Assembly: GCF_000987765.1 (NCBI RefSeq) | Contig: NZ_LAHP01000021.1 | Span: 1-58,943 of the forward strand | Source of the DNA: Arsukibacterium sp. MJ3 | Lineage (GTDB): Bacteria; Pseudomonadota; Gammaproteobacteria; Enterobacterales; Alteromonadaceae | Reading direction: 5' to 3' | Length of the DNA: 58,943 nt | In this document: positions 16,292 to 27,261 of the stretch, piece after piece | Layout: every line of letters begins with the position of its first letter | How positions within the stretch are numbered: position 1 is the stretch's first letter | Translations under genes and position numbers: made by a program | The notes under the pieces: generated by a model | The model's input: the letters and a program-made list of their open reading frames with translations, nothing else | What the model was told of the DNA's origin: nothing | The model's database searches: none

Positions 16292-16706
16292 TGTCAGTCA
16301 TTAAACCTACTGCCGGCGCACCAGCATTTTTCAAGACATTAATTAAACGGATAACCGCTTCATAGCTAACCGATTTGTCACCTTTAACGATAACCTGAGT
16401 ACCGGGTTCAATCGTTAACCAACTGGCCACTTCTACCTGCAGTTCTGCTGAAGTAAAAGGCCCTTGCTGTTTACCGTCTTTTTCAAAATAATATAACCCG
16501 TCAGCGTCAACCGTAGCCACCAAAGGGGTTTTACCCTCGGTCATCTGGGCTATTGGTTGTGCCGCAGACTTAGGTAACTCTACCTTTACCCCTTGAGTAA
16601 TAAGCGGTGTAGTGACCATAAATATAACCAGTAGCACCAACATAACATCAATGTAAGGTACAACATTTATCTCGGCCATCATGCGCCGTTTTTTTCGAAC
16701 GTACAT
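16281..16706 (-). CDS. tolR: Tol-Pal proton channel subunit TolR
   Basis: 141 residues of the ExbD/TolR family. The single membrane helix follows EINVVPYIDVMLVLLVIFMV, which carries the conserved proton-path Asp (PYIDVMLVLL). A periplasmic domain follows. Start ATG overlaps the tolQ stop by one base, and the end overlaps tolA. With TolQ it forms the motor energising TolA. Confidence 0.97.
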   Translation of the reverse strand: MYVRKKRRMMAEINVVPYIDVMLVLLVIFMVTTPLITQGVKVELPKSAAQPIAQMTEGKTPLVATVDADGLYYFEKDGKQQGPFTSAELQVEVASWLTIEPGTQVIVKGDKSVSYEAVIRLINVLKNAGAPAVGLMTDNEV

Positions 16707-17392
16707 TATGCAGCCTCTACGCTATTAAAAGCCTGACGATGCAAAATGTTTGAAAACTCTTCAACAAAATTTACGTAGCTGCTTTCCAGCAGTTCTACCT
16801 CATGCGAAAACTTGTTATACGCAATAACGGCCGGAATAGCGGCAAACAAACCAATAGCCGTGGCAATTAGTGCCTCGGCAATACCCGGCGCAACCATGGC
16901 TAACGTGGCCTGCTGCACTGCTCCTAAGGCAATAAAAGAATTCATGATGCCCCATACCGTACCAAACAAACCAATATAAGGGCTAATTGAACCAACAGTT
17001 GCCAGAAAAGGTAAGTTTGTCTCAAGCCGTTCCACTTCGCGCGATAAACCAACGCGCATGGCACGTTGTGCCCCTTCCATTACCGCGGCAGGTTGCTGGC
17101 GACTGCTTTTATGTAAACGGGCAAATTCTTTAAAGCCGGCTTTAAACAATAACTCTAAACCACTGTTACTTTGCCGTGCACTCACTTCGGCATAGAGCTT
17201 AGATAAATCTACACCTGACCAAAATTTATCTTCAAATTTCCTAGCATCGGCAATCGCATTTTTTAATACATTTTTGCGTTTAAAAATCATACTCCAGGAG
17301 GCTACCGACATCCCGACTAAAATCAGCATAACCAGTTGTACAACAATACTGGCATCGAGTAATAAATGGAGAATCGAGATTTCACCTGACAC
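16706..17392 (-). CDS. tolQ: Tol-Pal proton channel subunit TolQ
   Basis: 228 residues of the MotA/TolQ/ExbB family with three membrane helices: about 12-35, 130-155 ([20 protein letters not shown]) and 165-195 ([17 protein letters not shown]). [10 protein letters not shown] and the Thr/Ala-rich third helix are hallmark segments of the channel. It starts with GTG at 17392 and overlaps ybgC by 11 bp. Confidence 0.97.
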   Translation of the reverse strand: MSGEISILHLLLDASIVVQLVMLILVGMSVASWSMIFKRKNVLKNAIADARKFEDKFWSGVDLSKLYAEVSARQSNSGLELLFKAGFKEFARLHKSSRQQPAAVMEGAQRAMRVGLSREVERLETNLPFLATVGSISPYIGLFGTVWGIMNSFIALGAVQQATLAMVAPGIAEALIATAIGLFAAIPAVIAYNKFSHEVELLESSYVNFVEEFSNILHRQAFNSVEAA

Positions 17393-17792
17393 GCGTTAAT
17401 ACCTCTAAAATGTCTGCCGGCATTGGCCGGGCTTTCATGGCCTGTTTATCAACACAGGCTACTTTAATTTCTGCCTGACAAACTAATTGTGCCGAAGCAT
17501 TAAAAATTTGCTGAGAAAAAACCACACTTGCTGACTTTAAGGTACTTATTTGACTGGACACCGTCAATAATTCATTAAAAACAGCACTTTTTTTGTTATC
17601 CATCAACACCTTGGTTACGACAAAGCCGATATTATTTGACAATAATGTATCCTGCTCTATTCCCAACGCCCGTAACCATTCTGTACGGGCACGTTCAAAA
17701 AACTTCAGGTAGTTGGCGTAGTAAACAATACCGCCAGCATCTGTATCTTCGTAATAAACTCGGATGGGTAACTCGAAGTTATTTCCAGACAT
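17382..17792 (-). CDS. ybgC: Acyl-CoA thioester hydrolase YbgC
   Basis: 136 residues, hotdog-fold thioesterase. The N-terminal signature [19 protein letters not shown] contains the catalytic Asp of the 4HBT family, followed by the helix [14 protein letters not shown]. It is the first gene of the tol-pal operon and is thought to act on acyl-CoA/ACP near the envelope. The stop overlaps the tolQ start, the usual arrangement in gammaproteobacteria. Confidence 0.96.
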   Translation of the reverse strand: MSGNNFELPIRVYYEDTDAGGIVYYANYLKFFERARTEWLRALGIEQDTLLSNNIGFVVTKVLMDNKKSAVFNELLTVSSQISTLKSASVVFSQQIFNASAQLVCQAEIKVACVDKQAMKARPMPADILEVLTRVR

Positions 17793-18208
17793 GTATAACC
17801 ACTTCTTTAAGCGCCGCGTATGATAATTAGCCGCAGTAACAAACTCAATGGCTTGATGTGCTTTGTTGCAACTATATTTATTTGCGTTTACCTATTGTAA
17901 TTTGTTCAAATAACAGACTGTCTGTATTCACTGAAGTTCAACCTCTTGCCTATTTAGTTAAAATTCTGCAAGCGTTAAGCAAGCAAGTAATAGGAAGCTG
18001 AAACGCTGGCTTTTTTGAACAGTTAAAAAACAAAAAGCAATCCGAGTGATCATCCACATTTTAACTTAATGGCAGATGAATAAAGGTATGATTGTTGGTG
18101 CGCCAGCATAAATGGTTAATTAAATTACGCATGAAAATTAGCTTTGCATTAGTTTATATAATGGCAAAGTGATAATTTTTCTTGTTTGAAGTAATTGCTC
18201 GAATTCTT
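17793..18208. other. Gene-free intergenic stretch upstream of ybgC
   Basis: AT-rich DNA between ybgC and the candidate small RNA. The minus-strand tol promoter must lie here, but I cannot point to a convincing site. Very short open frames exist on both strands without ribosome-binding sites. Confidence 0.4.
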
Positions 18209-18214
18209 TACTAT
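18186..18214 (+). promoter_or_regulatory. Sigma-70-like promoter on the plus strand
   Basis: TTGAAG at 18186-18191 and TACTAT at 18209-18214 are separated by exactly 17 bp, each sharing four of six bases with the consensus hexamers. Transcription would start near 18221 and read into the candidate small RNA. Confidence 0.4.
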
Positions 18215-18220
18215 ATGCTT

Positions 18221-18398
18221 CGTGTTCTGAGCTAGCGCAAAAGCAAGGTAAGAGGGTTATCTTGTTTAGCAAAGTTCACCTCTCAACAAAACTGATAGCT
18301 AAGGTTAGTTTTGTTGTCGTTCCAAACATGTTCCCTGGATTTATTGCAGCACTCTTTTAACTTGTTGCTTTGCCCGCTCCCTGAGCGGGCTTTTTTTT
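18221..18398 (+). ncRNA. Candidate small RNA (about 178 nt) between ybgC and ruvB
   Basis: A promoter-like site (18186-18214) and a strong terminator with its T8 run on the plus strand (18372-18398) bracket about 178 nt lying between two minus-strand genes. No plus-strand protein gene precedes the terminator, so it needs a transcript of its own. A 32-codon frame beginning TTG at about 18262 with a purine-rich AAGAGGG upstream and ending TAA at 18360 (containing KLIAKVSFVVVPNMFPG) could alternatively encode a small hydrophobic peptide. I do not recognise the RNA as a known family. Confidence 0.4.
18372..18398 (+). terminator. Rho-independent terminator on the plus strand
   Basis: GCCCGCTC-cct-GAGCGGGC, an 8-bp GC-rich stem, followed by eight T residues. 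The T run is only on the plus-strand side, and the flanking genes are both on the minus strand. Confidence 0.9.
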
Positions 18399-18456
18399 GA
18401 CTACCCTCGATAGGGTATATATTGTCCTATTTAAAACTGCAGCGGCGTTGGCTTCG

Positions 18457-19467
18457 TTAGTCGGTTTTTGGTAAATCAAAACCAAAGTGTAAGTATGCCC
18501 GCGGTGAAGCAATTCGGCCGCGTGGCGTGCGCTGAATAAACCCTTGCTGGATTAAAAACGGTTCTATCACGTCTTCAATCGTTTCTTTTTCTTCACCGAT
18601 GGCGGCAGCTAAATTATCCAAACCAACTGGCCCGCCCATAAACTTGTCAATAATGGCTAAAATAAGCTTGCGGTCCATGTAATCAAAACCTTCAGCATCT
18701 ACGTCCACCATTTGTAGCGCCTGCCCGGCAATGCCAACAGAAACTCTGCCGTCTGCTTTAACCTGAGCATAATCACGTACCCGTCGCAGTAAACGGTTAG
18801 CAATACGCGGTGTTCCACGAGAGCGGCGGGCAATTTCAGTCGCCGCCGCAATCTCTAGTGGTAAATTAAGGTAATGAGCAGAACGCTGAATAATCTCGCT
18901 TAATTCTTCTACTTTATAAAATTCCAGCCGCTGCACAATACCAAAGCGATCGCGAAGCGGTGAGGTTAACGCACCGGCGCGGGTAGTAGCACCAATTAAG
19001 GTAAAAGGCGGTAACTCTAGTTTGATAGAACGTGCAGCCGGCCCCTCGCCTATCATAATATCCAGTTGATAGTCTTCCATTGCCGGATACAAAATTTCTT
19101 CAACAACCGGACTTAACCGATGAATTTCATCGATGAATAACACATCGTTTTCTTCAAGGTTAGTTAGTAGTGCTGCCAAATCACCGGCCTTTTCTAACAC
19201 TGGCCCAGAGGTACTTTTAATATTTACCCCCATTTCATTAGCGACAATCATCGCCAGGGTAGTTTTACCCAGCCCAGGCGGACCAAATATAAGCAGATGA
19301 TCCAACGGATCACCGCGGCCTCGCGCCGCTTCAATAAAAATTGCCATTTGCTCGCAAACATGTTGCTGCCCGGTATAGTCGGCTAACGTTTTTGGCCGGA
19401 TAGCCCGGTCAATTACTTCATCTTCACGGGTCGCTTTGCCCTGGATCATGCGATCAGCTTCAATCAT
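18457..19467 (-). CDS. ruvB: Holliday junction branch migration ATPase RuvB
   Basis: 336 residues, full length. AAA+ motor that drives branch migration with RuvA. Walker A is [10 protein letters not shown] near residue 64, Walker B is [10 protein letters not shown], sensor 1 is LIGATTRAG, and the C-terminal winged helix contains [18 protein letters not shown] near the start is the RuvB N-terminal signature. It follows ruvA by 5 bp on the minus strand. Confidence 0.98.
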   Translation of the reverse strand: MIEADRMIQGKATREDEVIDRAIRPKTLADYTGQQHVCEQMAIFIEAARGRGDPLDHLLIFGPPGLGKTTLAMIVANEMGVNIKSTSGPVLEKAGDLAALLTNLEENDVLFIDEIHRLSPVVEEILYPAMEDYQLDIMIGEGPAARSIKLELPPFTLIGATTRAGALTSPLRDRFGIVQRLEFYKVEELSEIIQRSAHYLNLPLEIAAATEIARRSRGTPRIANRLLRRVRDYAQVKADGRVSVGIAGQALQMVDVDAEGFDYMDRKLILAIIDKFMGGPVGLDNLAAAIGEEKETIEDVIEPFLIQQGFIQRTPRGRIASPRAYLHFGFDLPKTD

Positions 19468-19472
19468 GTTGG

Positions 19473-20090
19473 CTATATCATACTTTTAAGGGCGGCCATG
19501 ATCAGTTGCTCACTGCTCATGTCGGCTCGTTTTACTAACTTAACTGCTTTACTGGCTTGTGCCTGGTTGTACCCCAGTCCCAGCAAGGCGCCTATTGCAT
19601 CTTGTTCTGCACTGGCAGGCGGTGCAAATAATGCATCTTCTCCAGCCAGGGTTAGCTTATCGGTTACCGGTGTGGCACTACTGCCCCAGTCTTTTAAGCG
19701 ATCGCGCATTTCAATAACCAGCCGCTCGGCGGTTTTTTTGCCCACGCCTGGCAGTTTTACCAGCACGCTTATTTCATCGTGCAACACACAGTGCACAAAT
19801 TGCTGAGCCGTCATACCAGATAAAATAGTTAACGCCAGCTTTGGCCCCACACCATTGGCTTTAATTAACTGCCGAAACAAGCTTCGCTCAGTGCGGGTAA
19901 TAAAGCCATAAAGTAATTGCGCATCTTCGCGCACCACAAAATGCGTATAAATAGTTAGTTGGCTATTCGGTTCCGGTAGCTGGTAAAAACTGGTTAGTGG
20001 CAATTGCACTTCATAACCTACTCCGGCTACATCCAGTAAAATATCCGGCGCCTGCTTCTCCAGCAACACCCCTTGTAGACGTCCAATCAT
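19473..20090 (-). CDS. ruvA: Holliday junction DNA-binding protein RuvA
   Basis: 205 residues. Domain I is an OB fold ([20 protein letters not shown]), domain II has two helix-hairpin-helix motifs ([16 protein letters not shown] and [17 protein letters not shown]), and domain III at the C-terminus is the RuvB-binding helical bundle ([17 protein letters not shown]). Length matches the family. It lies 70 bp after ruvC and 5 bp before ruvB. Confidence 0.98.
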   Translation of the reverse strand: MIGRLQGVLLEKQAPDILLDVAGVGYEVQLPLTSFYQLPEPNSQLTIYTHFVVREDAQLLYGFITRTERSLFRQLIKANGVGPKLALTILSGMTAQQFVHCVLHDEISVLVKLPGVGKKTAERLVIEMRDRLKDWGSSATPVTDKLTLAGEDALFAPPASAEQDAIGALLGLGYNQAQASKAVKLVKRADMSSEQLIMAALKSMI

Positions 20091-20160
20091 CAGGCTCTTC
20101 TTCTGCGTTATTAAGCGTATTGCTGGTTATTATACTATGTGCAGCGCGGTTTTATGACGC

Positions 20161-20682
20161 TTAGCGCAAGCGTCGACGCACGGTTTTACTGGCCTGCCCC
20201 GCCAACGCCACCAAACTTTGTTGAGTATGCCCGTGACACAAAGCCACTGCAAGCGCATCGGCGGCGTCGGCCTGAGGGCTGGCACTGAGCTGTAATAGCG
20301 AACGAATCATATGTTGTACCTGCGCTTTATCAGCCGCCCCGGTGCCTACTACCGCTTGTTTTACCTGGCGTGCTGAGTATTCAAACACCTCCAGCCCGGC
20401 ATATTTTGCGGCAACAATAGCGGCGCCCCGGGCCTGGCCAAGTTTTAAGGCAGAGTCAGGATTACGTGCCATAAAAACTTGTTCAATGGCAAATACTGTA
20501 GGCTGCGTTTGGCTAATAATTTCTGAAATACCATTAAAAATTTTTAACAAGCGCTCAGGTAACGCATCGGTACCAAGGCGAATACAGCCACTGGCCAGAT
20601 AAATAAATTTATTGCCCTGTTGGCGAACCACACCATATCCGGTTAAGCGACTACCTGGGTCAATCCCCAGAATAATATTCAC
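20161..20682 (-). CDS. ruvC: Holliday junction resolvase RuvC
   Basis: 173 residues, endonuclease that cleaves Holliday junctions. Catalytic acidic residues are visible: D7 in [12 protein letters not shown], the Glu in [20 protein letters not shown], and the two Asp in [14 protein letters not shown]. The start is a GTG two bases after the yebC stop, so translation is probably coupled. Gene order yebC-ruvC-ruvA-ruvB is normal for gammaproteobacteria. Confidence 0.97.
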   Translation of the reverse strand: MNIILGIDPGSRLTGYGVVRQQGNKFIYLASGCIRLGTDALPERLLKIFNGISEIISQTQPTVFAIEQVFMARNPDSALKLGQARGAAIVAAKYAGLEVFEYSARQVKQAVVGTGAADKAQVQHMIRSLLQLSASPQADAADALAVALCHGHTQQSLVALAGQASKTVRRRLR

Positions 20683-20684
20683 GG

Positions 20685-21428
20685 TTAGCGGTGCTCGCCA
20701 AGCAGCTCGTCACTTATTTCGCCGTTGTGATAAACGTTTTGCACGTCGTCTGAGTCTTCCAGCATATCGATAAGTTTAAAAAACCGGCCAATATTATCAG
20801 CGTCAATCTGTGCTCGAATAGACGGGATCATATCAATTTCTGCATTATCTGCAGTAAAACCAGCCGCTAATAAGCGGTCTTTAATATCGTTGTACTGCTC
20901 TGGGCTGGTAAAAACTTCAATACTGCCATCGTCGTGGTTTTGCACGTCTTCGGCGCCGGCATCCAGCGCCGCATCAAGTAAGGCATCTTCATCAATACCG
21001 GGCGCAAACAGCAACACACCGCGCCGGGCAAACAAGTATGCTACTGAACCCGACGTACCTAAATTACCGTTATTTTTAGTAAAGGCATTGCGCACATCGG
21101 CTACTGTTCGTTTATTGTTGTCGGTCATGGTTTCAACAATAATAGCTACGCCACTGGGGCCATAGCCCTCGTAAACCAGCTCTTCATAATTTTCACCTTC
21201 GGTTGCGCCAGCACCGCGCTTTATTGCCCGGTCAATGGTGTCACGGGTCATGTTCTCTGATAACGCTTTGTCTACTGCCAGCCGCAACCGGGGGTTAATG
21301 CTAACGTCAGGATTCATGCGGGCAGACACCGTCAGCTCGCGAATAATTTTAGTGAATATTTTGCTTTTTTTGGCATCTTGGCGGGCTTTGCGATGCTTCA
21401 TGTTCGCCCATTTACTATGGCCGGCCAT
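20685..21428 (-). CDS. yebC: YebC/PmpR-family regulatory protein
   Basis: 247 residues from the ATG at 21428, which has AGGAG 6 nt upstream and gives the family's standard start [19 protein letters not shown]. The upstream in-frame ATG at 21452 would add eight non-conserved residues. The YebC/TACO1 family has been described as a transcriptional regulator and, more recently, as a factor relieving ribosome stalling. Landmarks include [18 protein letters not shown] and [14 protein letters not shown]. It lies 73 bp after aspS. Confidence 0.96.
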   Translation of the reverse strand: MAGHSKWANMKHRKARQDAKKSKIFTKIIRELTVSARMNPDVSINPRLRLAVDKALSENMTRDTIDRAIKRGAGATEGENYEELVYEGYGPSGVAIIVETMTDNNKRTVADVRNAFTKNNGNLGTSGSVAYLFARRGVLLFAPGIDEDALLDAALDAGAEDVQNHDDGSIEVFTSPEQYNDIKDRLLAAGFTADNAEIDMIPSIRAQIDADNIGRFFKLIDMLEDSDDVQNVYHNGEISDELLGEHR

Positions 21429-21501
21429 ACTTAACTCCTCGCTGACAGACAACTTGCTTGCGGCAGCAGTAGGCTACCGCAATAACACAAGATATTCGAT
21501 G

Positions 21502-23277
21502 TTACTGTTTACTGACTACCTGAATACTTAGCTCAGCCAGTTGCGCCGCATTGGCTACACCCGGTGCGTCGGTTAGCGGACAGGCTGCAGTTGCCGTTTT
21601 TGGAAAAGCCATCACATCACGAATTGAGGTGGCTCCGGTCATCAGCATTACCAGACGATCCAGGCCAAACGCCAAACCGGCATGTGGCGGTGCACCAAAC
21701 TTTAGCGCTTCGAGTAAAAAACCAAATTTCTCAGTAGCTTCATCATCGCTTATACCCAGTAACTTAAAGACCTTGGCTTGCACGTCTGCGCTGTGGATAC
21801 GCACTGAGCCACCGCCTAATTCTGTGCCGTTTAGCACCATATCATAGGCATTAGATAACAGGTTGGCGTGGTCAAGCTGCTCCACTGCTGTGGATAAAAA
21901 CGCCGCAGTGTCCAGCGGTGACGTAAAAGGATGGTGCACAGCAGCATGGCTGCCATCGTCATTTTCCTCAAACATTGGAAAATCGACTACCCATAACGGT
22001 TTCCAGCCAGGTACAGTAAGGGCCAGATCGTCACCCAGTTTTAGCCGCAACGCACCCATGGCTTCGCATACCACCCGGTAATTATCGGCACCGAAGAAAA
22101 TCATATCGCCATTAACTGCGCCGGTGCGCTCAATAATACTATTGACAATATTGGCGGTTAAAAACTTGGCTACCGGTGATTGCACGCCGTCTAAACCGGC
22201 ACTGCTGTCGTTAACTTTCAGCCAAGCCAAACCCTTAGCGCCGTAAATGCCAACAAAGTTGCTATAGTTATCAATATCTTTACGCGATACTTTATCAGCA
22301 GCACCTGGCACTTTTAATGCGACTACCCGGCCTTTGGCATCATTTGCTGGGCCAGAAAACACTTTAAACTCAACCTCTTTAACCAGATCGGCAATATCGA
22401 CAAAGTGCATTGGATTTCGCAAATCAGGTTTGTCTGAACCGTATAACCGCATAGCCTCGTGATACGTCATCTGCGGGAACTCACCAAGGTCAACCTGCAA
22501 TTGTTGCTTAAATAGCTGCTGGATCATTTGCTCGGTAACGGCCATTACCTGCTCGGCGCTCATAAAAGAGGTTTCGATGTCAATCTGGGTAAATTCTGGC
22601 TGACGGTCTGCGCGTAAGTCTTCATCACGGAAGCATTTTACAATTTGATAATAGCGGTCTAGCCCCGACATCATCAGCAATTGTTTAAACAGCTGAGGTG
22701 ACTGCGGCAAGGCAAAAAACTGGCCTTTGTGCGTGCGGCTTGGCACCAGATAATCACGGGCACCTTCTGGGGTAGCTTTGGTTAAAATGGGTGTTTCAAC
22801 ATCTAGAAAACCATTATTGTCCATGAAGTTACGCACGAAACTGGTTACTTTAGCCCGAAACTTTAAGCGTTCGCTCATTAACGGCCGGCGTAAATCCAGA
22901 TAACGATATTTTAACCGCTGCTCTTCACTGTTTTCATGATTAAAATCAAGTGGCAATGGTGCAGCTTTATTTAAAATGATTAAGCTAGCGGCATGCACTT
23001 CTATTGCACCGGTTGCCATATCAGTATTAATTTGAGTGGCAGGTCTGGCGCGTACTTCGCCTTTTACCTGAATACAAAATTCATTTCTAAGGGTGTAGGC
23101 AAGATCGAATAACTCGGTTAGATCAGGATCGCAGATCACCTGCACCATCCCTTCACGGTCACGTAAATCGATGAAAATTACGCCGCCTAAATCCCGGCGC
23201 CGGTTAACCCAGCCACACAATGATACCTGTTGCCCAACATGTTCAACATTTAATAAACCGCAGTAATGGCTACGCAT
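21502..23277 (-). CDS. aspS: Aspartyl-tRNA synthetase
   Basis: 591 residues, full length for the bacterial enzyme. N-terminal OB anticodon-binding domain ([20 protein letters not shown]), class II motif 1 near [16 protein letters not shown], motif 2 as [18 protein letters not shown], the bacterial GAD insertion domain (about 290-420), and motif 3 [13 protein letters not shown]. It charges tRNA-Asp. It starts the minus-strand run aspS-yebC-ruvCAB. Confidence 0.98.
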   Translation of the reverse strand: MRSHYCGLLNVEHVGQQVSLCGWVNRRRDLGGVIFIDLRDREGMVQVICDPDLTELFDLAYTLRNEFCIQVKGEVRARPATQINTDMATGAIEVHAASLIILNKAAPLPLDFNHENSEEQRLKYRYLDLRRPLMSERLKFRAKVTSFVRNFMDNNGFLDVETPILTKATPEGARDYLVPSRTHKGQFFALPQSPQLFKQLLMMSGLDRYYQIVKCFRDEDLRADRQPEFTQIDIETSFMSAEQVMAVTEQMIQQLFKQQLQVDLGEFPQMTYHEAMRLYGSDKPDLRNPMHFVDIADLVKEVEFKVFSGPANDAKGRVVALKVPGAADKVSRKDIDNYSNFVGIYGAKGLAWLKVNDSSAGLDGVQSPVAKFLTANIVNSIIERTGAVNGDMIFFGADNYRVVCEAMGALRLKLGDDLALTVPGWKPLWVVDFPMFEENDDGSHAAVHHPFTSPLDTAAFLSTAVEQLDHANLLSNAYDMVLNGTELGGGSVRIHSADVQAKVFKLLGISDDEATEKFGFLLEALKFGAPPHAGLAFGLDRLVMLMTGATSIRDVMAFPKTATAACPLTDAPGVANAAQLAELSIQVVSKQ

Positions 23278-23360
23278 TAACCCTTCCTTCTATCTCTTTG
23301 GCCAGCCGCCGTAAAATGACCGCCAATTATATAGAAATAGCGCTTAATGTCACTGCCCGT

Positions 23361-26243
23361 TCAAGAAAACTCTTGTTCGGTGAAGCTATAGCCGTTTTTA
23401 CCCTGTTGCTTCGCTTGGTACATTTGCTTATCGGCTTGTTTTAGCAACGTGCTGCCATCCGTACCATCATAGGGATAAATAGCGATACCAATACTGGCGC
23501 CGACATTGACATCAGCAAACGACAAATGCAGTTGTTGTTGTAACTGAAACAGTATTTTCTCGGCAACAATAGCGGCATCATCCCGATGCAGCAACCCCGT
23601 CAACAACAACACAAACTCGTCGCCACCAAAACGGGCAACCGTATCGCTTTTGCGGACACAATCTTGCAGCACCACTGAAAGCTTCAGTAACAGCTCATCG
23701 CCTGCAGCATGGCCATGGCTATCATTAACCTCTTTAAACCCATCTAAATCAAGAAACAATACGGCTAATATTTCGTTATGCCGGCTATGTTGCGCTAACG
23801 CTTGTTCAAGCCGCTCTTTAACTAAAGTGCGATTAGGTAAGCCGGTTAAGTCATCATGGGTTGCCATAAAGCGCATTTTTTGTTCCGCATTACGGCGTAA
23901 ACCTACTTCACGACGTAAAAATAAATTCCAGATGATAAATACCGCTAAAAATAACAAGCTAACGGCAACAACCTGCCAAATAATTTGGCGTAACCTGATA
24001 AGATCAACCCCTTGGGTAATTTCAAAGTCAAACCAGCGCTGATAAATCTGTTCACGCTCAGGCATACCGATGCTACGCAGGCCCTTATTTAAAATAGTTA
24101 CCAAGGGCGTATAATCGCTTCGCACCGCCAGCAAAGAAGGATAATCAGGTAAATCATCAATTATTTGCATGCGTAAATTAATGGAGCTGGTTTGTTTTAG
24201 CGCCCAGCTGCCGGCTTCAATAGAATCTAATACAAAGTCTACTTTATTGTCCTGCAGCAAGCGGATACCATCCTTTAACTCACTGATCTCTACCACTTGT
24301 ACACCAGGTACCACGTCTATTAAATGCTGTGCCAGCTGATAATCACGGAAAATAGCCACTCGTTTGGTACGCAGCTGATTCGCTTGTGAAATATTATCAC
24401 TGTTAATATGGCTGATAACCGCCCATCTTACTGACCAAAAGGGTTCCGTAAAGCGGGCAAACGCCTCCCGCCCCGCTTGTGGAGAGACGTGAGCAATAAA
24501 ATCGAGTTGTCGATTCTCTAAAGCAGTCAGCATCTCATCAAAGTTGTCAAAGGTTTGCAGGTCAAGCTGCAGCTCTAACCTGCTGGCCAAAATTTGCAAA
24601 ATATCATGGCTAACTCCTGAAATATTGCCGTCTTCATCGACAAACTCCATTGGCGGCCAGTTATTAACCAACCCAACCCGCAACGGGCTATGTGCAATAA
24701 GCCAGGCACGCTCATCAAGGGTAAGCGGTATTTTATTTTTATAGTCAGCAAAGTAACTATGCTCTGGCAAGGTAATCCATTTTTGCTCAATTTGTATCAG
24801 CTCAGCCAGGCTAATTTGATTAAAGCCATCGGTAATACTGGCCGCGAGTGCTTTATTGTCGCGGTTCACTATTATATATAGGGGCGAAAACAAGCGCAGG
24901 GTTGGAAAGGCGACAAAATCTTCCCATAGATTAAGTTGTTTAAGCCGGGCTTCCATTACTGCCTCCGCACCAAAAAAACCGTTAATGTCGCCGTCTATGG
25001 TTGCCTTGGTTAAATCTTCGTGCGAGGCGTAACGAATAAAGTTAATTTTAGGGTATAACTGCTGCAGCTCTGTCAAATAAGTGGCAGCACTAAAGATCCC
25101 AATGTTAGCGCTGGTATTACGGTCAAGCGCTAACGGCGTTTGGGACCGCAAGGTAAAGTAAGCCGTGGCAAAACTGTAAATGTGGTAAGCCTTTGCTAAC
25201 TGCGGACTAAGGTTGTCACCTGCCGGAAAGCCAATATGGGCATCAATCCGTTTATTGGCTAAATTGGTTAAACTGATGGCTGAGTTATGAGGCACAAAAG
25301 CAATACGAGTTCCGGTTTTTTCTGACCACAACCGCCATAAATCAACCAGTAAACCGGCTGCCTCACCTTGTGCAGAAACGTGCATATAAGGCTGATTTAG
25401 CACTGATAAACCTAGTAACAAAGTAGCGTCATCGTCTACCTGAAACCCTAACCATTTGCGCTCTAGTTCGTTTATACGCTCGGCTGGTATGGCTGCCGTG
25501 TATTGTGTCAGTATATCGCTAAGTTCAGAGTGCAATGGCAGGGCATAGACTAAATTTATCGCCTCTAACGGTACTTTTTGATACAGCGGAAATTGATTAT
25601 CCAGTTCCTGGTAAGCCGGGTAGCGCGGCGGTAAGCGGTCAAGCACGGCAAACGCTTTTAATTCTCCTGCCAAGGCGGCATCATACATATGGCTAACGCT
25701 TGCAAATGGCCGAAGTGGCGTATTTGGCAGTAACCGGGCCAGCGTTGTTACATGGCTAGAGTTCTCTACCACGCCAATTACATAGGGTGATAAATCTGCC
25801 AAGGTGTGCACCCGCAACACGTCCCGGTGCACAAAGACATTACTGTAAATCGTGATATTAATACTATTTAAAATGTAATCTTTGGCCCGTTGTTCGGTGT
25901 AGGCCATGCCGCCATGCATGTCTACTTTACCGGCATCTAATAATGCGACTGTTTCAGGCCAGTCCGCCATAATATATTCAATGTCAAACTGTTGCTGAGT
26001 AGCAATTTCCCGCCAAAAATCAACAATAAGGCCGTCCGGTTGTCCTTGCGGGTTGACAAACATATAAGGGTAAGTATCGTTACTAAGGGCAACGGTTAAT
26101 GTGTGAAGCGTCGCACTTGCAGCAGCACTTTTAGTATTTTCAGCACTGTCAATCTGTTCAGCACTGACAGTAGTAGTGGTATAAGTGGCAAGCGCAACGC
26201 TAAACAACAGGGCAATACCATATGAAAGTATTCGTGCAATCAT
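23361..26243 (-). CDS. Diguanylate cyclase with three periplasmic solute-binding modules
   Basis: 960 residues. A signal peptide is followed by three consecutive SBP_bac_3-like modules (roughly 48-275, 285-495 and 510-735; each begins with a strand then a YPYMFV, QPYMHV or WPPMEF segment). A membrane helix lies at about 754-777, then a GGDEF domain (788-960). The active site GGDEF at 873-877 is intact, and an RxxD inhibitory site (RKSD, 864-867) lies five residues before it, so product feedback is expected. It should make cyclic di-GMP in response to a periplasmic ligand. No EAL domain. Transcribed divergently from cmoA. The ligand is unknown. Confidence 0.92.
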   Translation of the reverse strand: MIARILSYGIALLFSVALATYTTTTVSAEQIDSAENTKSAAASATLHTLTVALSNDTYPYMFVNPQGQPDGLIVDFWREIATQQQFDIEYIMADWPETVALLDAGKVDMHGGMAYTEQRAKDYILNSINITIYSNVFVHRDVLRVHTLADLSPYVIGVVENSSHVTTLARLLPNTPLRPFASVSHMYDAALAGELKAFAVLDRLPPRYPAYQELDNQFPLYQKVPLEAINLVYALPLHSELSDILTQYTAAIPAERINELERKWLGFQVDDDATLLLGLSVLNQPYMHVSAQGEAAGLLVDLWRLWSEKTGTRIAFVPHNSAISLTNLANKRIDAHIGFPAGDNLSPQLAKAYHIYSFATAYFTLRSQTPLALDRNTSANIGIFSAATYLTELQQLYPKINFIRYASHEDLTKATIDGDINGFFGAEAVMEARLKQLNLWEDFVAFPTLRLFSPLYIIVNRDNKALAASITDGFNQISLAELIQIEQKWITLPEHSYFADYKNKIPLTLDERAWLIAHSPLRVGLVNNWPPMEFVDEDGNISGVSHDILQILASRLELQLDLQTFDNFDEMLTALENRQLDFIAHVSPQAGREAFARFTEPFWSVRWAVISHINSDNISQANQLRTKRVAIFRDYQLAQHLIDVVPGVQVVEISELKDGIRLLQDNKVDFVLDSIEAGSWALKQTSSINLRMQIIDDLPDYPSLLAVRSDYTPLVTILNKGLRSIGMPEREQIYQRWFDFEITQGVDLIRLRQIIWQVVAVSLLFLAVFIIWNLFLRREVGLRRNAEQKMRFMATHDDLTGLPNRTLVKERLEQALAQHSRHNEILAVLFLDLDGFKEVNDSHGHAAGDELLLKLSVVLQDCVRKSDTVARFGGDEFVLLLTGLLHRDDAAIVAEKILFQLQQQLHLSFADVNVGASIGIAIYPYDGTDGSTLLKQADKQMYQAKQQGKNGYSFTEQEFS

Positions 26244-26490
26244 AGATTCAAAATTCAGACTAACCTGTCATCGTTGTACTCTGCCTGTATGCTTTGGTCA
26301 AGAAGTTGCTTCGTTGTGCAACGCCTATTACCTGCTGCATATTGACCATTTAGCTTAAAAAAATAGCTACCACGAATTACCAGGCGGCAAGTTTGTTTTT
26401 GGCGCTTAGCAACATTTAAGGTAAAATGCTTTTTAGTTCTTCTACGCGCTAATCTTAGCGCTTTATCGCTTTGTGCTGGTAACCACGCTT

Positions 26491-27216
26491 ATGCAAAAAG
26501 ATCATATTTATGCCGAACCTTTAGCTCAGATCCAGGATTTTCGATTTGATGATCACGTCGCGGAAGTATTTCCCGATATGATCCAGCGGTCTATTCCGGG
26601 TTATCACACTATTATTCAGACTATTGGTAAATTAACCGCTCACTTCCAGCAACCAAACAGTAATTATTATGACTTAGGCTGCTCGCTCGGTACAGCTAGT
26701 CTGGCTATGCGCCGCAATATCAGTATGCCGGGAGCCCACCTTATTGCCGTTGATAATAGTCACGCCATGCTGGAACGGTGCGAGCGGCATTTGTTAGCCT
26801 TTCGCTCAGACGTGCCACTAAGCTTAAAGCTAGCCGATATTCGCGATATTGACATTCAGGATGCGGCGGTAGTGGTAATTAACTTTACACTGCAGTTTTT
26901 GGCTCCAGAGCATCGTGATGCCCTGATTAACACTATATACCAAGGCTTAAAGCCCGGCGGGTTGTTGATTTTATCCGAAAAATTTGTTGCTCATAGCATT
27001 ATTACCAATGCGTTACTGGTTGACTTACATCTCGATTTTAAACGTGCTAATGGCTACAGTGAGCTGGAAATAAGCCAAAAACGTTCAGCGCTGGAAAACG
27101 TGATGAAACCAGATACGCTGGCACAACATCAGCAGCGGCTGCAACATGCCGGATTTAGCGAAACCAGCCTGTGGTTTCAATGCTTTAATTTTTGTTCCAT
27201 GCTCGCGATTAAGTAG
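26491..27216 (+). CDS. cmoA: Carboxy-S-adenosyl-L-methionine synthase
   Basis: About 241 residues from the ATG at 26491; a GTG at 26473 would add six. CmoA makes carboxy-SAM from SAM and prephenate for the wobble uridine modification cmo5U. Conserved segments: FDDHVAEVFPDMIQRSIPGY, the SAM-binding YDLGCSLGTAS, and AVVVINFTLQFL. A TAAAAT -10-like element lies at about 26422. It is followed by cmoB after 45 bp. Confidence 0.96.
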   Translation: MQKDHIYAEPLAQIQDFRFDDHVAEVFPDMIQRSIPGYHTIIQTIGKLTAHFQQPNSNYYDLGCSLGTASLAMRRNISMPGAHLIAVDNSHAMLERCERHLLAFRSDVPLSLKLADIRDIDIQDAAVVVINFTLQFLAPEHRDALINTIYQGLKPGGLLILSEKFVAHSIITNALLVDLHLDFKRANGYSELEISQKRSALENVMKPDTLAQHQQRLQHAGFSETSLWFQCFNFCSMLAIK

Positions 27217-27261
27217 CTAAGCCTGTGCTATTTTATTTGCCACTGCTGTAAGGGATCACCC

